The notes beneath the pieces were generated by a model. The model did not search any database and was not told the DNA's origin. It saw nothing but the letters and a program-made list of their open reading frames with translations. The translations under genes and the position numbers were made by a program. DNA of 64,000 nt from Armatimonadota bacterium (GTDB taxonomy: Bacteria > Armatimonadota > Zipacnadia > JAUWAU01), in assembly GCA_030601885.1 (NCBI GenBank), contig JAUWAU010000014.1:62001-126000 (forward strand). The letters run 5' to 3'. This document shows positions 1 through 9,689 of the stretch, piece after piece. Position 1 is the first letter of the stretch. Every line of letters starts with the position of its first letter.

Positions 1-2
1 GC

Positions 3-1811
3 CACGTCGTCAGCGCGAGCGTGGACTTCAGGAAGGATACGTGGTACTCGATCGCCGCCACCTGGGACTCGACCAAAGGCGAAATGGCCCTATTCGTAGA
101 GGGGAAACGCGTTGCCATTACCAAGGACGAGCCCTTTGACTGGTACCTCGCGGACGACGGCCCCATGTGCTTTGGCGGCGGGGACGAAACAGGCGACGGG
201 CAAGGGCGCCTCGACGCGGCCTTGGACAACGTCAGGATCTCCGACATCGTTCGATACACCAGCAACTACATACCGCCGAGACAGCCGTTCAGCATCGACC
301 GGCACACGAGGGTTCTGTTCCCCTTCGATCGCCTACGGGAAGGCATCCACTACGGGGACGACGAGTACGTGGCCGTGTCGGCCATTGTGGAGGAGCCGCC
401 CTTCAGGGAGGATGTGCTCCTTGAGCAGATTCAGCGCCGCAAGATATCCGCGCGCAACGTCGTCTTGACGCCCGCGGACCCGAAGCGCTTCGAGACGTTC
501 CTGGCCCGGTTCCCGGATCGGGAGAAGTTGGCCGCGGCAAAGCGCATACCCGAGAGCGCGAAGTGCGAGCGCAGGAGGGTGGAAAAGCTCCTTCCGCCCG
601 GGACCGACACGTACGATGTGGATGTGGCCGGCGACCACGATCCGGTCAATGTCTCGGTGACCGTCGAGCCCTTCACAGGCCCCCTCAGGAATCCCCGCGT
701 GATCAACACTGCTTTGCCGGATCCCTTCAGTCTGACGACCGTGGGCAGGGACCTCAGGGAGCAGGGCGGTTCAGACGAGGAGGTGGCCGTGAGGGTCTTC
801 CAGTACTTCCTGTGGCGGAATTGGTTCTTCGACGGCGGGCGCATGAAGTCCGAAAAGCACCAGCAGGTACCGGAATACGTGCCGTACAATGTGCTCAACG
901 TGGGACCGCACAACGATTGCGGGGCACGCAACCAAGCGTTGTCGGTACTGTACGTGCGTGCGGGGCTCTCCTCGATGCATCCGCGCGACCACTACGGCCA
1001 CCATGGACAAGAGATCTTCTACGACGGCGCATGGCATTCGTACGACAATCCCTGGCGGCCGACGCTGAGCCGCGACAACCGACACATAGCCTCTGTCCGC
1101 GAGATATATGACGACCCACACAACTCTCTCCGCAGCGTGGGAGACGTCGGTTGGCACGGGCTTCTGGGCAGCGTGAAACTCCCGAGGAAGGCCCGCGGCA
1201 CCATCCCGTTCTTCGAACTCCCGGCGGGCTCCCGCTACGTCCGGTTGTGGCAGCTCGTGGGCCAAACGGACGACCCTCACAGACCCGTCGGCACGGTCGC
1301 CCACGGGATCATTGAGATACGCTCGAACCTCGCGGCCGGCAAGTTGCTATCCTGGGCCGAGGAGGCCACGAACCTGCGCATCGTCAAGCGAGGCGGCGTG
1401 GCATACCTGGCAAAGGAGAACAGGAGCGCGCCCGCTCGCCTACTGCTGCGCATCCGTGCCGCGTTCCCGTTCACCTCTGCGAGCCTGAAGCTCGGAGACA
1501 CTGCCAATGTAAGCCTGAGCGTCAGCGACGATGGCGGGCAGGCATGGAGCACGTTGCAGGCGAACAGGAATGCAACGGTCCGTATTGTGGCCGAGAGGAT
1601 CTATGAGTATCTGCTAAAGGCGGAGTTCACGTCTCCGGGGTCTCGGCTCGCCGACTTCAGCCTCCGGAGCGTCTTCTACTGCAACCCGCGCTCAATAAAC
1701 GCGGACTTGAAACTCGGCAGGAACGAGATGCGGCTCATATACGACGGCAAGCGCACGACGCCCGTGAAGATCACGCACGAGTGTCACGAGGTGCGCGAGG
1801 GCAATCGATAG
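3..1811 (+). CDS. LamG-like plus transglutaminase-like protein, 5' end outside window
   Basis: The frame is open from the first bases of the window, so the in-frame GTG at 21 is probably internal and the true start lies upstream. Numbered from that GTG, residues 1-95 look like the tail of a concanavalin/LamG sandwich (YSIAATWD, then LDNVRISDIVRY and a final LFPFD strand). Residues about 290-350 resemble a transglutaminase core: Cys300 in NDCGARNQALSVLYV, a His in YGHHGQEIFYDGAWHSYDN and a following Asp would form the Cys-His-Asp triad. The remaining C-terminal part is beta-rich and unassigned. LamG fusions of this kind are usually exported, but the signal peptide, if any, is off the window. 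The substrate is unknown. It is followed 61 bp later by a Gfo/Idh/MocA gene on the same strand. Confidence 0.7.
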   Translation, partial: HVVSASVDFRKDTWYSIAATWDSTKGEMALFVEGKRVAITKDEPFDWYLADDGPMCFGGGDETGDGQGRLDAALDNVRISDIVRYTSNYIPPRQPFSIDRHTRVLFPFDRLREGIHYGDDEYVAVSAIVEEPPFREDVLLEQIQRRKISARNVVLTPADPKRFETFLARFPDREKLAAAKRIPESAKCERRRVEKLLPPGTDTYDVDVAGDHDPVNVSVTVEPFTGPLRNPRVINTALPDPFSLTTVGRDLREQGGSDEEVAVRVFQYFLWRNWFFDGGRMKSEKHQQVPEYVPYNVLNVGPHNDCGARNQALSVLYVRAGLSSMHPRDHYGHHGQEIFYDGAWHSYDNPWRPTLSRDNRHIASVREIYDDPHNSLRSVGDVGWHGLLGSVKLPRKARGTIPFFELPAGSRYVRLWQLVGQTDDPHRPVGTVAHGIIEIRSNLAAGKLLSWAEEATNLRIVKRGGVAYLAKENRSAPARLLLRIRAAFPFTSASLKLGDTANVSLSVSDDGGQAWSTLQANRNATVRIVAERIYEYLLKAEFTSPGSRLADFSLRSVFYCNPRSINADLKLGRNEMRLIYDGKRTTPVKITHECHEVREGNR

Positions 1812-1872
1812 AGAAGAACCGGGGGGCGCTCGTACCAACCCACTGCACGTTGCCGAAACGGATGGGGAGCCA

Positions 1873-3072
1873 ATGACCAAACTGCGCATTGCCGCCATCG
1901 GCGCGGGCTCAATGCCCCGGTCGCGATCGCGCGCTTACTTTGGGGTCATCACCAAGCTGACGGACATGTACGAGCTGTGCGCCGTGTGCGACCACGACGC
2001 GGCGCGGGCGAAAGCGGCCGCTCAGGCCTACGGAGTTGCCGCGACATATACGGACGTCGAAGAGATGCTGCGGGGCGAGCAGCCCGACGTGGCCCTCCGG
2101 CTCACGCCGACGGACTCGTGTGTGTGCATGTGCACCAAGGCCGCCGAGCATGGCTGCCATGTGCTCACTGAGATCCCCATCGCGCCGACGCTGCCTATGG
2201 CCGACGCCATCATCGACGCCTGTGAGCGCAACGGCGTCAAGCTCGAGGTGGCGGAGAACGTGTGGCTGTGGCCGCAGGAGCGCCTCAAGCGCCAGATCGT
2301 AGAGGCCGGCCTGCTCGGCACGCTCACCCACGCGCGCCTGGTGTACCCCTGTGGCAGCTATCACGGATTCAACGGCATACGAATGATCATTGGCGCTGAG
2401 CCAGAGCGCGTCTTGGGATATGCTGGAGAGGCGGCGCTGCTGCCCACCACGAGCTACGGCGGCGAGCCGATGACCGAGGCGTTCTGGGAGACGGGCGTGG
2501 TGGAGTTTCCGGACGGAGTCGCTTGCCTGTATGAGATGCCGCCCAAGGGACGGGAGCCTCGTCGCCTTTGGGAGATCGAGGGGACGCACGGATATCTGGC
2601 GGGTGACGAACTGGTGCTATACGAAGAGGGGCGCGAGGTGCGATATCCCATCGAATGGGTGGAGCGCGAGCAAGATGGTGAGCCGTTGCTCGAATGCGTG
2701 CGCATAAACACCGATCCGCCGGTGGCGTGGCATAACCCGTACGCACGCTACGGCATCTCCGCCATGGATGACGTGGCCAAGGCCGCTATCCTGGAGAGCA
2801 TGTACCGCGCTGTGATCGACGATGCGGAACCGGCGTATGGCGCCCGGAACGCGCGCCGCGACCAGGAGCTGTGCATCGCCGTGCGAGAGAGTGCCCGCCA
2901 GGGGAGCGTGTGGATGACGCTGCCCATCGAGAGCCCCACGGCACTCGAGCAGCGCCTGCACGACGAGTTCCAGCGCCGTTATGGCTGCCACCCGGTCAAC
3001 GACATTGACGCACAGATGGCCGTAGCCTTCGATCGCATCAGCGTGATGTGGACCGTGGCCGGATGGCTGTGA
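1873..3072 (+). CDS. Gfo/Idh/MocA family oxidoreductase
   Basis: A 399-residue protein that begins with a Rossmann dinucleotide-binding strand (IAAIGAGSMPRS, residues 5-16) and continues with the family's second domain. Members oxidise or reduce sugars and cyclitols with NAD(P). The start is supported by GGGGAG three bases upstream of the ATG. The family's catalytic EKP motif is replaced by Glu-Ile-Pro at residues 100-102 (TEIPIAP), so the usual catalytic lysine is missing. A few relatives carry EVP or similar at this place, so the protein may still bind cofactor and act on an unusual substrate, or may be non-catalytic. The family assignment is safe; the substrate is unknown. Confidence 0.85.
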   Translation: MTKLRIAAIGAGSMPRSRSRAYFGVITKLTDMYELCAVCDHDAARAKAAAQAYGVAATYTDVEEMLRGEQPDVALRLTPTDSCVCMCTKAAEHGCHVLTEIPIAPTLPMADAIIDACERNGVKLEVAENVWLWPQERLKRQIVEAGLLGTLTHARLVYPCGSYHGFNGIRMIIGAEPERVLGYAGEAALLPTTSYGGEPMTEAFWETGVVEFPDGVACLYEMPPKGREPRRLWEIEGTHGYLAGDELVLYEEGREVRYPIEWVEREQDGEPLLECVRINTDPPVAWHNPYARYGISAMDDVAKAAILESMYRAVIDDAEPAYGARNARRDQELCIAVRESARQGSVWMTLPIESPTALEQRLHDEFQRRYGCHPVNDIDAQMAVAFDRISVMWTVAGWL

Positions 3073-3147
3073 GAGTGAGGCGACCGGTCCTCGCTTGCTT
3101 CGAAGGGAAGGCTGCAGCATAATAGCGATGGCTCTCGCGGATAGGAG

Positions 3148-5217
3148 GTGGCGGCGCTGAGCCGATGGGCTCAGGCGAGAATGGCCCTCGCGCGGGCGAC
3201 CGGCGGAAGTCCGAGCGTTGCGGAATACCTCAAGATCGGGATGGCCCACGCTGAGAGCGGCGATCCGGCGAAGGCGGCCGCGGCCTTCGAGAAAGCCGTG
3301 GTGGTGAGCGACGATCCCGCCGACGCGCATTGGCGGGTGGCGCGGGCGTACCGCAGCCTCGGGCGCCACGAGGAGGCGGCGAAAGCCCTCACGCAGGCCG
3401 TCGCCCTGAAGCGGAACGAGCCGGCGCTGCACAACGCCCTGGGCGCGGCGCACCACCAACTCGGCGCCTACGAGACAGCCATCGAGGCCTACCTACGAGT
3501 CGTTGCTCTTGCGGAGGCCGACGCGTCCGCCAAGCCACAGTATGCCGACGCACAGTACAACCTCGGCCTCGCCTACGGTGAGATGGGCCGCTGGCAGGAC
3601 GCCATGGCGGCGTTCCAGAAGGCCGTTGGCGCGAGGCCGAGGGACGCCGAGGCCCACTGCGCCCTCGGCTGGGCGTGCCGCAATTTCGGCCTGTACGAGG
3701 AGGCCGCAGCGGCCTGCGAGCAGGCCATTCGTCGGAAGCGCCGATACGCCGCGGCGTACCATGAGCTCGGCATGGCCTATCGCCAGCTCCGGCGTTACGA
3801 AGACTCCCTCGACGCCTTCAAGCACGCGGTGTCTTTACGGCCGGACGAGCCCGACGCGTACTGCGAGCTCAGCGTGGCCCATCGCCTGCTCGGCCGCTAT
3901 CCGGAGGCAATTGACGCGTGCCGGAAAGCTGTCCGTCTGGCCCCAGACTATCCCGATGCGCACCACAACCTCGCCCTGGCCTACGTCAACCTGAAACGGT
4001 ACGACGCGGCCGCGGAGGCCTTTCGGGAGGCCATCCGTCTGCAGCCGGACGAGCCTGACACATACTGCAACGTCAGCATAGCGTACCGCTTGCTCGGCGA
4101 CAACGAAGAAGCGGTTGAGGCGGCCAAGCAGGCCCTCCGCGTGCGGTCGGACCACGCCGATGCCCACTGCCACCTCGGACTCGCGTATGCGAACCTGGGG
4201 CGGCACGAGGAGGCAGCGAACGCCTTCCGGGACGGCGTCCGTCTCAGGCCCGACAGCGCGAGGGCACACTATTGGCTCGGGGTCACGTACGCCGAACTCG
4301 GTCGGCATGACGATGCCATCAATGCCTTCAAACAGGCCATCCGCCTCCGGCCGAACAGCGGCGATGCGCACTACAGACTCGGCTTGGCCTACGGGAGACT
4401 CGGCCGCCACGACGAGTCGATGGCAGCCTTCCGAACGGCACTGCGGCTGAAGCCGAACGACCCCGAGCCGCACAACGCCCTCGGCGTGCTGTATCACATG
4501 GCCGGCAAGTACGAGGGCGCGGCAGCGTGCTACCGGGAGGCCATTCGGCTGCAGCCGGACCATCCGCAGGCGCACTACAACCTCGGGCTGACCCACGACA
4601 GGCTCGGTCGCCGCGCGGAGGCCACCGCGGCCTACCGTAGAGCAGCTCAACTGAATCCGGACGACGCCGAGGCCCACCGCAATCTGGCCTGGGACTACTC
4701 TGCACTCGGCTACCACGAGGAAGCCGTCGAAGCCTACAAGAAAGTCATCGCCCTCAGAGCGGACGACGCCGACAGCCACTACCACCTCGGACGGACCTAC
4801 GCCCGCCTGGAACGCCACGAGGACGCGGCGGCCGCCTACGAAAAGGCGGGCAAGCTGGCCCCGGATAATGCCGCAGCACACTCCGGTCTCGCCGGGGCTT
4901 ACATCGAACTGAGCCGCTGGGAGGACGCGATACGGGTCGCCAGGCGGGCCATCGAATTGGACATGGATCTCGCGGACGCCTACCACAGCCTCGGCAAGGC
5001 GTGCGCAGAGCTGGCCCGATATGATGAGGGCGTCGAAGCATACAAGGAGGCCGTGCGCCTGCGGCCCGACGACGCCAGAGCGCATTGCGAGCTAGCCGAG
5101 GTCTACCTCAAGCAAGCAGATACAGACCGGGCGCGGGAGGAGTACGAGCGAGTGAAGGAGCTCGATGAGGAGCTGGCGGCGGAGCTGCACGAGATGCTGC
5201 AGGGGGAGGGAGGCTGA
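3148..5217 (+). CDS. large tetratricopeptide-repeat protein
   Basis: The 689-residue product is almost entirely made of 34-residue TPR units, about 18-19 of them, with the usual Gly/Ala/Tyr spacing and a recurring AIRLxPDxxxAHYxLG phrase. TPR arrays are scaffolds for protein contacts; no enzymatic domain, signal peptide or membrane segment is visible. The start is uncertain. GTG at 3148 overlaps the strong Shine-Dalgarno AGGAGG (3143-3148), whereas in-frame CTG at 3157 sits 8 nt after it and ATG at 3181 is far away. The same arrangement occurs in the TPR gene at 7279. The units are highly alike at DNA level, which suggests expansion by tandem duplication. Confidence 0.85.
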   Translation: MAALSRWAQARMALARATGGSPSVAEYLKIGMAHAESGDPAKAAAAFEKAVVVSDDPADAHWRVARAYRSLGRHEEAAKALTQAVALKRNEPALHNALGAAHHQLGAYETAIEAYLRVVALAEADASAKPQYADAQYNLGLAYGEMGRWQDAMAAFQKAVGARPRDAEAHCALGWACRNFGLYEEAAAACEQAIRRKRRYAAAYHELGMAYRQLRRYEDSLDAFKHAVSLRPDEPDAYCELSVAHRLLGRYPEAIDACRKAVRLAPDYPDAHHNLALAYVNLKRYDAAAEAFREAIRLQPDEPDTYCNVSIAYRLLGDNEEAVEAAKQALRVRSDHADAHCHLGLAYANLGRHEEAANAFRDGVRLRPDSARAHYWLGVTYAELGRHDDAINAFKQAIRLRPNSGDAHYRLGLAYGRLGRHDESMAAFRTALRLKPNDPEPHNALGVLYHMAGKYEGAAACYREAIRLQPDHPQAHYNLGLTHDRLGRRAEATAAYRRAAQLNPDDAEAHRNLAWDYSALGYHEEAVEAYKKVIALRADDADSHYHLGRTYARLERHEDAAAAYEKAGKLAPDNAAAHSGLAGAYIELSRWEDAIRVARRAIELDMDLADAYHSLGKACAELARYDEGVEAYKEAVRLRPDDARAHCELAEVYLKQADTDRAREEYERVKELDEELAAELHEMLQGEGG

Positions 5218-5470
5218 ATGCGGGGGCCTCGGCTGGCAGGATCGGACGGACACAGAAAAGGCAGGCGCGCCACGGTCCCGATGCGCCATAGCTTTAGCGA
5301 CGGCGGGAGGACCCGCCCTGCAACAAGGCCCGCGTTGACGAGCGACGTGTGCTGCTCGCCGTAGGCCACGGACGAGATTCTTCGTCGCTCCGCTCCTCAG
5401 AATGACAACTGAAACGGGCCAGAATGACCAGTGGGAACGGGTCGGCACGACCGCGTCCCCCGCGGCTCCG
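5218..5470. other. intergenic region with a degenerate dispersed repeat
   Basis: This gap lies between two convergent genes. The segment 5374-5408 reads as the sort of GAGATTCTTCG...CTCCGCTCCTCAGAATGACAA repeat that occurs scattered in many uncultured bacterial genomes; a related, longer version lies at 29780-29846. I see no gene and no convincing intrinsic terminator. Confidence 0.4.
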
Positions 5471-6241
5471 CTACGCCAGCATCTGCCGGACGAACTGGCA
5501 GGCCTCTGTCATGTCCTCGAGGCCGCTGGCGCGATACTGCAGCGACACCGGGCCGTCGTAGCCCACTTCTTTGAGCGTCGCGTAGAACGTCTTGTGGTCG
5601 AAGTCGCCGTGGCCGGGGACCTTGCGCTCGCTCTCGGAGGCGTGGACGACGGCGATGAGGTCCTTGATGGCCCGGACGCACCGCGCCGGATCGGCCCGGT
5701 CGTTGAAGATGTGCATGGTATCGGCCACGAGCTTGACGCGCTCGCCGAGCTGCTCGCAGAACCGGATGCCGTCGCGGTAGTTGTCCACCAGGCAGTTCTT
5801 CTCGAACTCGATGGCCAGATCGACCCCCGCATCGCGCGCCTTCGGCAGGATGTGGGACAGGTTCTCCAGACAGCAGTCCCACGCGTCCTCGTAATACACG
5901 CCCTCGGGAATGGGCGGCCACACGACCACCGAGCCTGCGCCGAACTCCTGCGCCGCCGCGATGCACGCCTCCCAGTAGGCGAGGGATTCGGCTTTGTGCC
6001 CCGGGTCGGTGATGTGGCCCCTGGCGCCCCCGGGCATGCCGCACACAGAGGCGACGCCCAGGCCCAACTCCTCGATCCGCTCCTTCAGTATCTGCGTCTG
6101 CTCGGGACTGGTGTAGTCGTAGAAGCGGGCGTCCGCGGGCACATCGAGGCCATCGTAGCCGGCCTTCACGATCATGTCCAGCAGCGTCTCCTGGTCGTAC
6201 TTGCCGAGCGTTCCGGCATAGGGCTCGAAACAGATCATCAT
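5471..6241 (-). CDS. sugar phosphate isomerase/epimerase (AP endonuclease 2 family)
   Basis: A 256-residue TIM-barrel protein of the xylose-isomerase-like / hydroxypyruvate isomerase family. The start MMICFEPYAGTLGKY is preceded by AAGGAG ten bases upstream; a longer upstream frame has no ribosome site and unnatural composition. Expected metal-binding residues are visible: Glu in LAIEFEKN, Asp-x-x-His in LVADTMHIFND, His in VVHASES and the final region with HGDFDHKTFYATLKEVGY. Members isomerise or epimerise keto-sugars. It faces the TPR genes on the opposite strand, so it is probably transcribed alone. The substrate cannot be read from the sequence. Confidence 0.85.
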   Translation of the reverse strand: MMICFEPYAGTLGKYDQETLLDMIVKAGYDGLDVPADARFYDYTSPEQTQILKERIEELGLGVASVCGMPGGARGHITDPGHKAESLAYWEACIAAAQEFGAGSVVVWPPIPEGVYYEDAWDCCLENLSHILPKARDAGVDLAIEFEKNCLVDNYRDGIRFCEQLGERVKLVADTMHIFNDRADPARCVRAIKDLIAVVHASESERKVPGHGDFDHKTFYATLKEVGYDGPVSLQYRASGLEDMTEACQFVRQMLA

Positions 6242-6426
6242 GGGGCCTTGGCTCCTTTCCGACGGGCAGTCCCGCCCGCCTTGCGCACCTATTCGCCGGC
6301 TCTCCCCCGCGGCCTCCCCGAAGCTCAGCCCGCAGGCGGTGCAGGGACTGGGCGGGGACGCAGCGAAGTCGCGGGAGGCGTACGCAGGTTGGCAAGTGGA
6401 GCGATAGACGCCGGGGGCTGAGCAGG

Positions 6427-7239
6427 ATGCGTTGCCGCAGAGCGATGAGGAGAGTGCTGGCATGGGGCGCCGCCGTGTGCGTGGTAGTAGGTGTCCTGGT
6501 GGGCGCGTGGTTGATACGCGGCGGATGGCGGGAGCTGCCTCTGATGAGGGCCAAGGCATGCGTGTGGTTGCACCCACAGAGCGCTGAGGCATACGCCGAT
6601 CTGGGCCGGGAGTGCGCCGAGTTGGGCCGAGTAAACGAGGCACTCGCCGCATATCAGATGTCAGCGCGTTTGGAGCCAGAGTACGCCAGGGCCCACCTCG
6701 GCATCGGCTGGGCCTACGGGCGACTCGAGATGCACGACCGGGAGCTAGCGACCTGTAAGGAGGCCGTGCGTCTGGACCCGGATTACGCACTTGCCCACTG
6801 GGGTGTCGGTCTCGCGTACGGGCAGCTGGAGCGCTACGAGGAGGCACTTGCGGCCTTTCAGACGGCGGTCCGCCTCGACCCGGATATGGCGGGGGTGTAT
6901 GGGAACTTGGGCATCGTATACGACGAGCTGGGCCGGCACGAGGAGGCGGCCCGGGCTTACGTGGAGCTGTTGCTGCGGCAACCGCATGACCACAGAGCGC
7001 ATCGGCGGCTGGGCGAGATCTACATGGAGCTGGGGCGCTTTGGCAAGGCGGTCGCTGCCTTCAACGAGGCACTGCGGCTGGCACCATATGACGCCGAGGC
7101 GCGCTATGGGCTGGGGCGTGCCTACCTGCAGCGAGGAGACAGAGCAGCAGCGCAAAAGCAGTACGAGCGGCTGAGAGAAATGTATCCACATCTTGCCGAG
7201 AAGCTGCAGGAGATGCTGGAGGCCCAGCAGTCCGAGTGA
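6427..7239 (+). CDS. membrane-anchored TPR protein
   Basis: A 270-residue protein with a basic N-terminus (MRCRRAMRR), one hydrophobic segment at about residues 10-30 (VLAWGAAVCVVVGVLVGAWLI) and about six TPR units from residue 50 to the end. The topology suggests an inner-membrane anchor with the repeats on one face. The C-terminal YGLGRAYLQRGD..AAQKQYERLREMYP phrase also ends the next TPR gene, so the two genes share ancestry. ATG at 6427 is chosen because it gives the positive residues before the membrane segment; ATG at 6445 is an alternative. Confidence 0.8.
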   Translation: MRCRRAMRRVLAWGAAVCVVVGVLVGAWLIRGGWRELPLMRAKACVWLHPQSAEAYADLGRECAELGRVNEALAAYQMSARLEPEYARAHLGIGWAYGRLEMHDRELATCKEAVRLDPDYALAHWGVGLAYGQLERYEEALAAFQTAVRLDPDMAGVYGNLGIVYDELGRHEEAARAYVELLLRQPHDHRAHRRLGEIYMELGRFGKAVAAFNEALRLAPYDAEARYGLGRAYLQRGDRAAAQKQYERLREMYPHLAEKLQEMLEAQQSE

Positions 7240-7278
7240 GGCCGCAGCCGGGGGCACCCCGAGCGCGGCCGAAGGGAG

Positions 7279-8694
7279 GTGGGCAGACTGGCCGAGGGCG
7301 GCTCTCGTCGGAGTGTGCAGCGGACGCGAGAGGTGGCGGAGCACTTGGACCGCGCAGCAGCAGCCGTGGAGCAGGGCCGGCACGATGAGGCCCTCGAGCA
7401 TCTGGAGCACGTCGATCGCTTGGGGCCGGACCATCCGGCCGGGCGCGTGCTGTTGACCGCGGCACGTATGCATCATGCCCAGCGATACGACGAGGCGGCT
7501 GAGGCGCTCCGCGAGGCCATCCGCCTGGAGCCGCGGCTGCGCGACTCGCGCACGGCACTGGGGGCGCTCTACAACAAGCTCGGGCGCGGCGAGCAGGCGA
7601 TCGCCGTCCTGGAGGAGGCCACGCGCCTCGGCGTGGAAGACGCCGAAGCGTACAACATCCTTGGCGCCAACTACGGCAACATGGGGCGGTTCGAGGAGGC
7701 CAGGGCGGCCTTCGAGAAGGGCATCCAGCTCGATCCGGACTACCCCCACATACGCCAGAACTTCGCCCGTGCCCTCGCGCAGCGAGGCGAATACGAAGAG
7801 GCGCTCACCCATCTGAAGAAGGCCGACGCCGTGTCGCCGGACAACGCCGCCGTGCTGTCTCTGATGGGCCTTGCGTACACGAGGCTGGAGCGCGACGACG
7901 AGGCCATTGCGCTGCTGGAGCGCGCGACTCGTCTGGATCCCGACTACGCCTCGGCGCACGCCAACCTGGCGTGCGCGTACCGTTTGGTCGGGCGGCACGA
8001 GGATGCCGTCGCGTCGTTCCGGGAGGCCATCCGGACGGCGCCGGACGCTGCCGAGCCGCATTACGAGCTTGGGGCAGTCTACAGGGAGCTCGAGCGACAC
8101 GAGGAGGCCGCCGCGGAGTACCGGGAGGCCATTCGACTTCGGCCCGACTACGCGGAGGCGCATTACGGGCTGGGCACGACGCACATCAGCGGGAAGCAGT
8201 ACGCGGAGGCCGTCGACTGCTTCACTCGGGTGCTGGAGTTGGCGCCTGACCACGCGGACGCGCAGTACAGCCTCGGCTTCGCGTACATGGGGCTGGAGCA
8301 GCCTGATGCCGCGCTCGCGGCGCTCACGCGCGCGGTACGTCTGCAGCCGCATAGATCCCGGTTCCACGAGGCCCTTGGCGGAGCGTATGGCGGCCTCGGC
8401 GACAACGAGCGTGCGCTGACGTGCTTTCTGGAGGCGGTCCGCCTCGACCCCGGGAATGGCCACGCACAGATGAACTTGGGAATAGCCTACAATGAGTTGG
8501 GCCGCCTGGACGAGGCCGTTGGGACGTTCCAGGAGGTGCTGCGGCGCCGGGCAGACCAGGCGCCGGCCCTCCTGTGGCTGGGATGCGCGTACCTCCAGCG
8601 CGGTGACGCCCTGGCCGCGCAAAAGCAGTATGAGCGCCTGAAGGAAGTGCATCCGGCTCTGGCGGAACAACTGCGGCGGCTGATGCAGCGCTGA
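7279..8694 (+). CDS. tetratricopeptide-repeat protein
   Basis: A 471-residue protein of about 12-13 TPR units without a signal peptide or membrane span. Its final unit (LGCAYLQRGDALAAQKQYER) nearly matches that of the preceding membrane-anchored TPR gene, 39 bp upstream, with which it probably forms an operon. As in the gene at 3148, the annotated GTG overlaps the Shine-Dalgarno GGGAGG (7274-7279), and an in-frame CTG at 7288 has an ideal 8-nt spacing. A true start at CTG would shorten the protein by three residues. The partner proteins are unknown. Confidence 0.8.
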   Translation: MGRLAEGGSRRSVQRTREVAEHLDRAAAAVEQGRHDEALEHLEHVDRLGPDHPAGRVLLTAARMHHAQRYDEAAEALREAIRLEPRLRDSRTALGALYNKLGRGEQAIAVLEEATRLGVEDAEAYNILGANYGNMGRFEEARAAFEKGIQLDPDYPHIRQNFARALAQRGEYEEALTHLKKADAVSPDNAAVLSLMGLAYTRLERDDEAIALLERATRLDPDYASAHANLACAYRLVGRHEDAVASFREAIRTAPDAAEPHYELGAVYRELERHEEAAAEYREAIRLRPDYAEAHYGLGTTHISGKQYAEAVDCFTRVLELAPDHADAQYSLGFAYMGLEQPDAALAALTRAVRLQPHRSRFHEALGGAYGGLGDNERALTCFLEAVRLDPGNGHAQMNLGIAYNELGRLDEAVGTFQEVLRRRADQAPALLWLGCAYLQRGDALAAQKQYERLKEVHPALAEQLRRLMQR

Positions 8695-8758
8695 AGCCAG
8701 CGCGGAATGGCCAATCCGCCACTCACCACAACGACCGAATCGGAGGTGCCGCACTCAA

Positions 8759-9682
8759 ATGCGAAACGTTGTCATCCTCGGCTCAGGCTGCGCTGGCCTG
8801 ACGTCAGCCATATACACGGCGCGGGCGAACCTGGAGCCGCTCGTGATCTCGGGGGCCGAGCCGGGCGGGCAGCTCGCGCTCACAACCGATGTGGAGAACT
8901 ACCCGGGCTTCAAGGAGGGCGTCCTTGGGCCGGCACTGATGCAGGAAATGAGGGAGCAGGCAGCTCGCTTTGGGGCGGAGTTCGTGTCCGATGACGCCCA
9001 CGCCGTTGATCTGAGCCCGCGTCCCTTCGTCGTCGAAGCTGGCGACGGGCGGCACGAAGCCAAGGCGCTCATCATCGCCACGGGCGCATCGGCCCGGTTT
9101 GTCGGGTTGGAGTCGGAGCGAAAGCTCATCGGCCACGGCGTCTCCACCTGCGCCACATGCGACGGCTTCTTCTTCCGCGACCAGGAGATCGTGGTCGTCG
9201 GCGGCGGCGATTCCGCCATGGAGGAGTCCAACTTCCTCACCAAATTCGCCAGCAAGGTGACCGTCATTCACCGGCGCGACGAGCTCCGGGCCTCCAAGAT
9301 CATGCAAGGCCGCGCCTTCAGGAACGAGAAGATCGAGTTCATCTGGGATACGGTCGTCGAGGAGATCATGGACGTCGAAAAGGGCGAGGTGACGGGAGTA
9401 AAGCTACGCAACGTAAAGACGGACGAGGTCTCCGAGTTCCCCTGCAGGGGGGTGTTCCTCGCCATCGGGCACATCCCCAACACGCAGCTACTCGAGGGAC
9501 AGCTAGAGCTGGATCAGGCCGGCTACATCGTCGTGCACGATCATACGAAGACGAGCGTCGAAGGCGTTTTCGCCGCCGGCGATGTGCAGGACTATGTGTA
9601 TCGCCAGGCCGTCACGGCCGCCGGCAGCGGCTGCATGGCGGCGATAGATGTGGAGCGGTATCTCCAGGGGCTAGAGGGGTGA
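8759..9682 (+). CDS. trxB: thioredoxin reductase
   Basis: A 307-residue low-molecular-weight thioredoxin reductase: NADPH plus FAD reduce thioredoxin in the cytoplasm. Domains in order are the FAD-binding N-terminus with a GxGxxG-like GSGCAGLTSAIYTARA, the GGQLALTTDVENYPGF phrase, the redox-active CATCDG (about residues 132-137) followed by the NADPH site VVVGGGDSAMEE, and the C-terminal FAD part ending GVFAAGDVQDYVYRQAVTAAGSGCMAAIDVERYL. The length fits the family. The start ATG lies 12 nt after GGAGG, which is long but acceptable. Two tiny membrane ORFs follow closely on the same strand and may be co-transcribed. Confidence 0.95.
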   Translation: MRNVVILGSGCAGLTSAIYTARANLEPLVISGAEPGGQLALTTDVENYPGFKEGVLGPALMQEMREQAARFGAEFVSDDAHAVDLSPRPFVVEAGDGRHEAKALIIATGASARFVGLESERKLIGHGVSTCATCDGFFFRDQEIVVVGGGDSAMEESNFLTKFASKVTVIHRRDELRASKIMQGRAFRNEKIEFIWDTVVEEIMDVEKGEVTGVKLRNVKTDEVSEFPCRGVFLAIGHIPNTQLLEGQLELDQAGYIVVHDHTKTSVEGVFAAGDVQDYVYRQAVTAAGSGCMAAIDVERYLQGLEG

Positions 9683-9689
9683 CGCTGCG

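Noticed and set aside
3835..5085. A 416-codon minus-strand frame opposite the first TPR gene
   Set aside because: The repeated pattern mirrors the TPR units on the plus strand, so it is a shadow.
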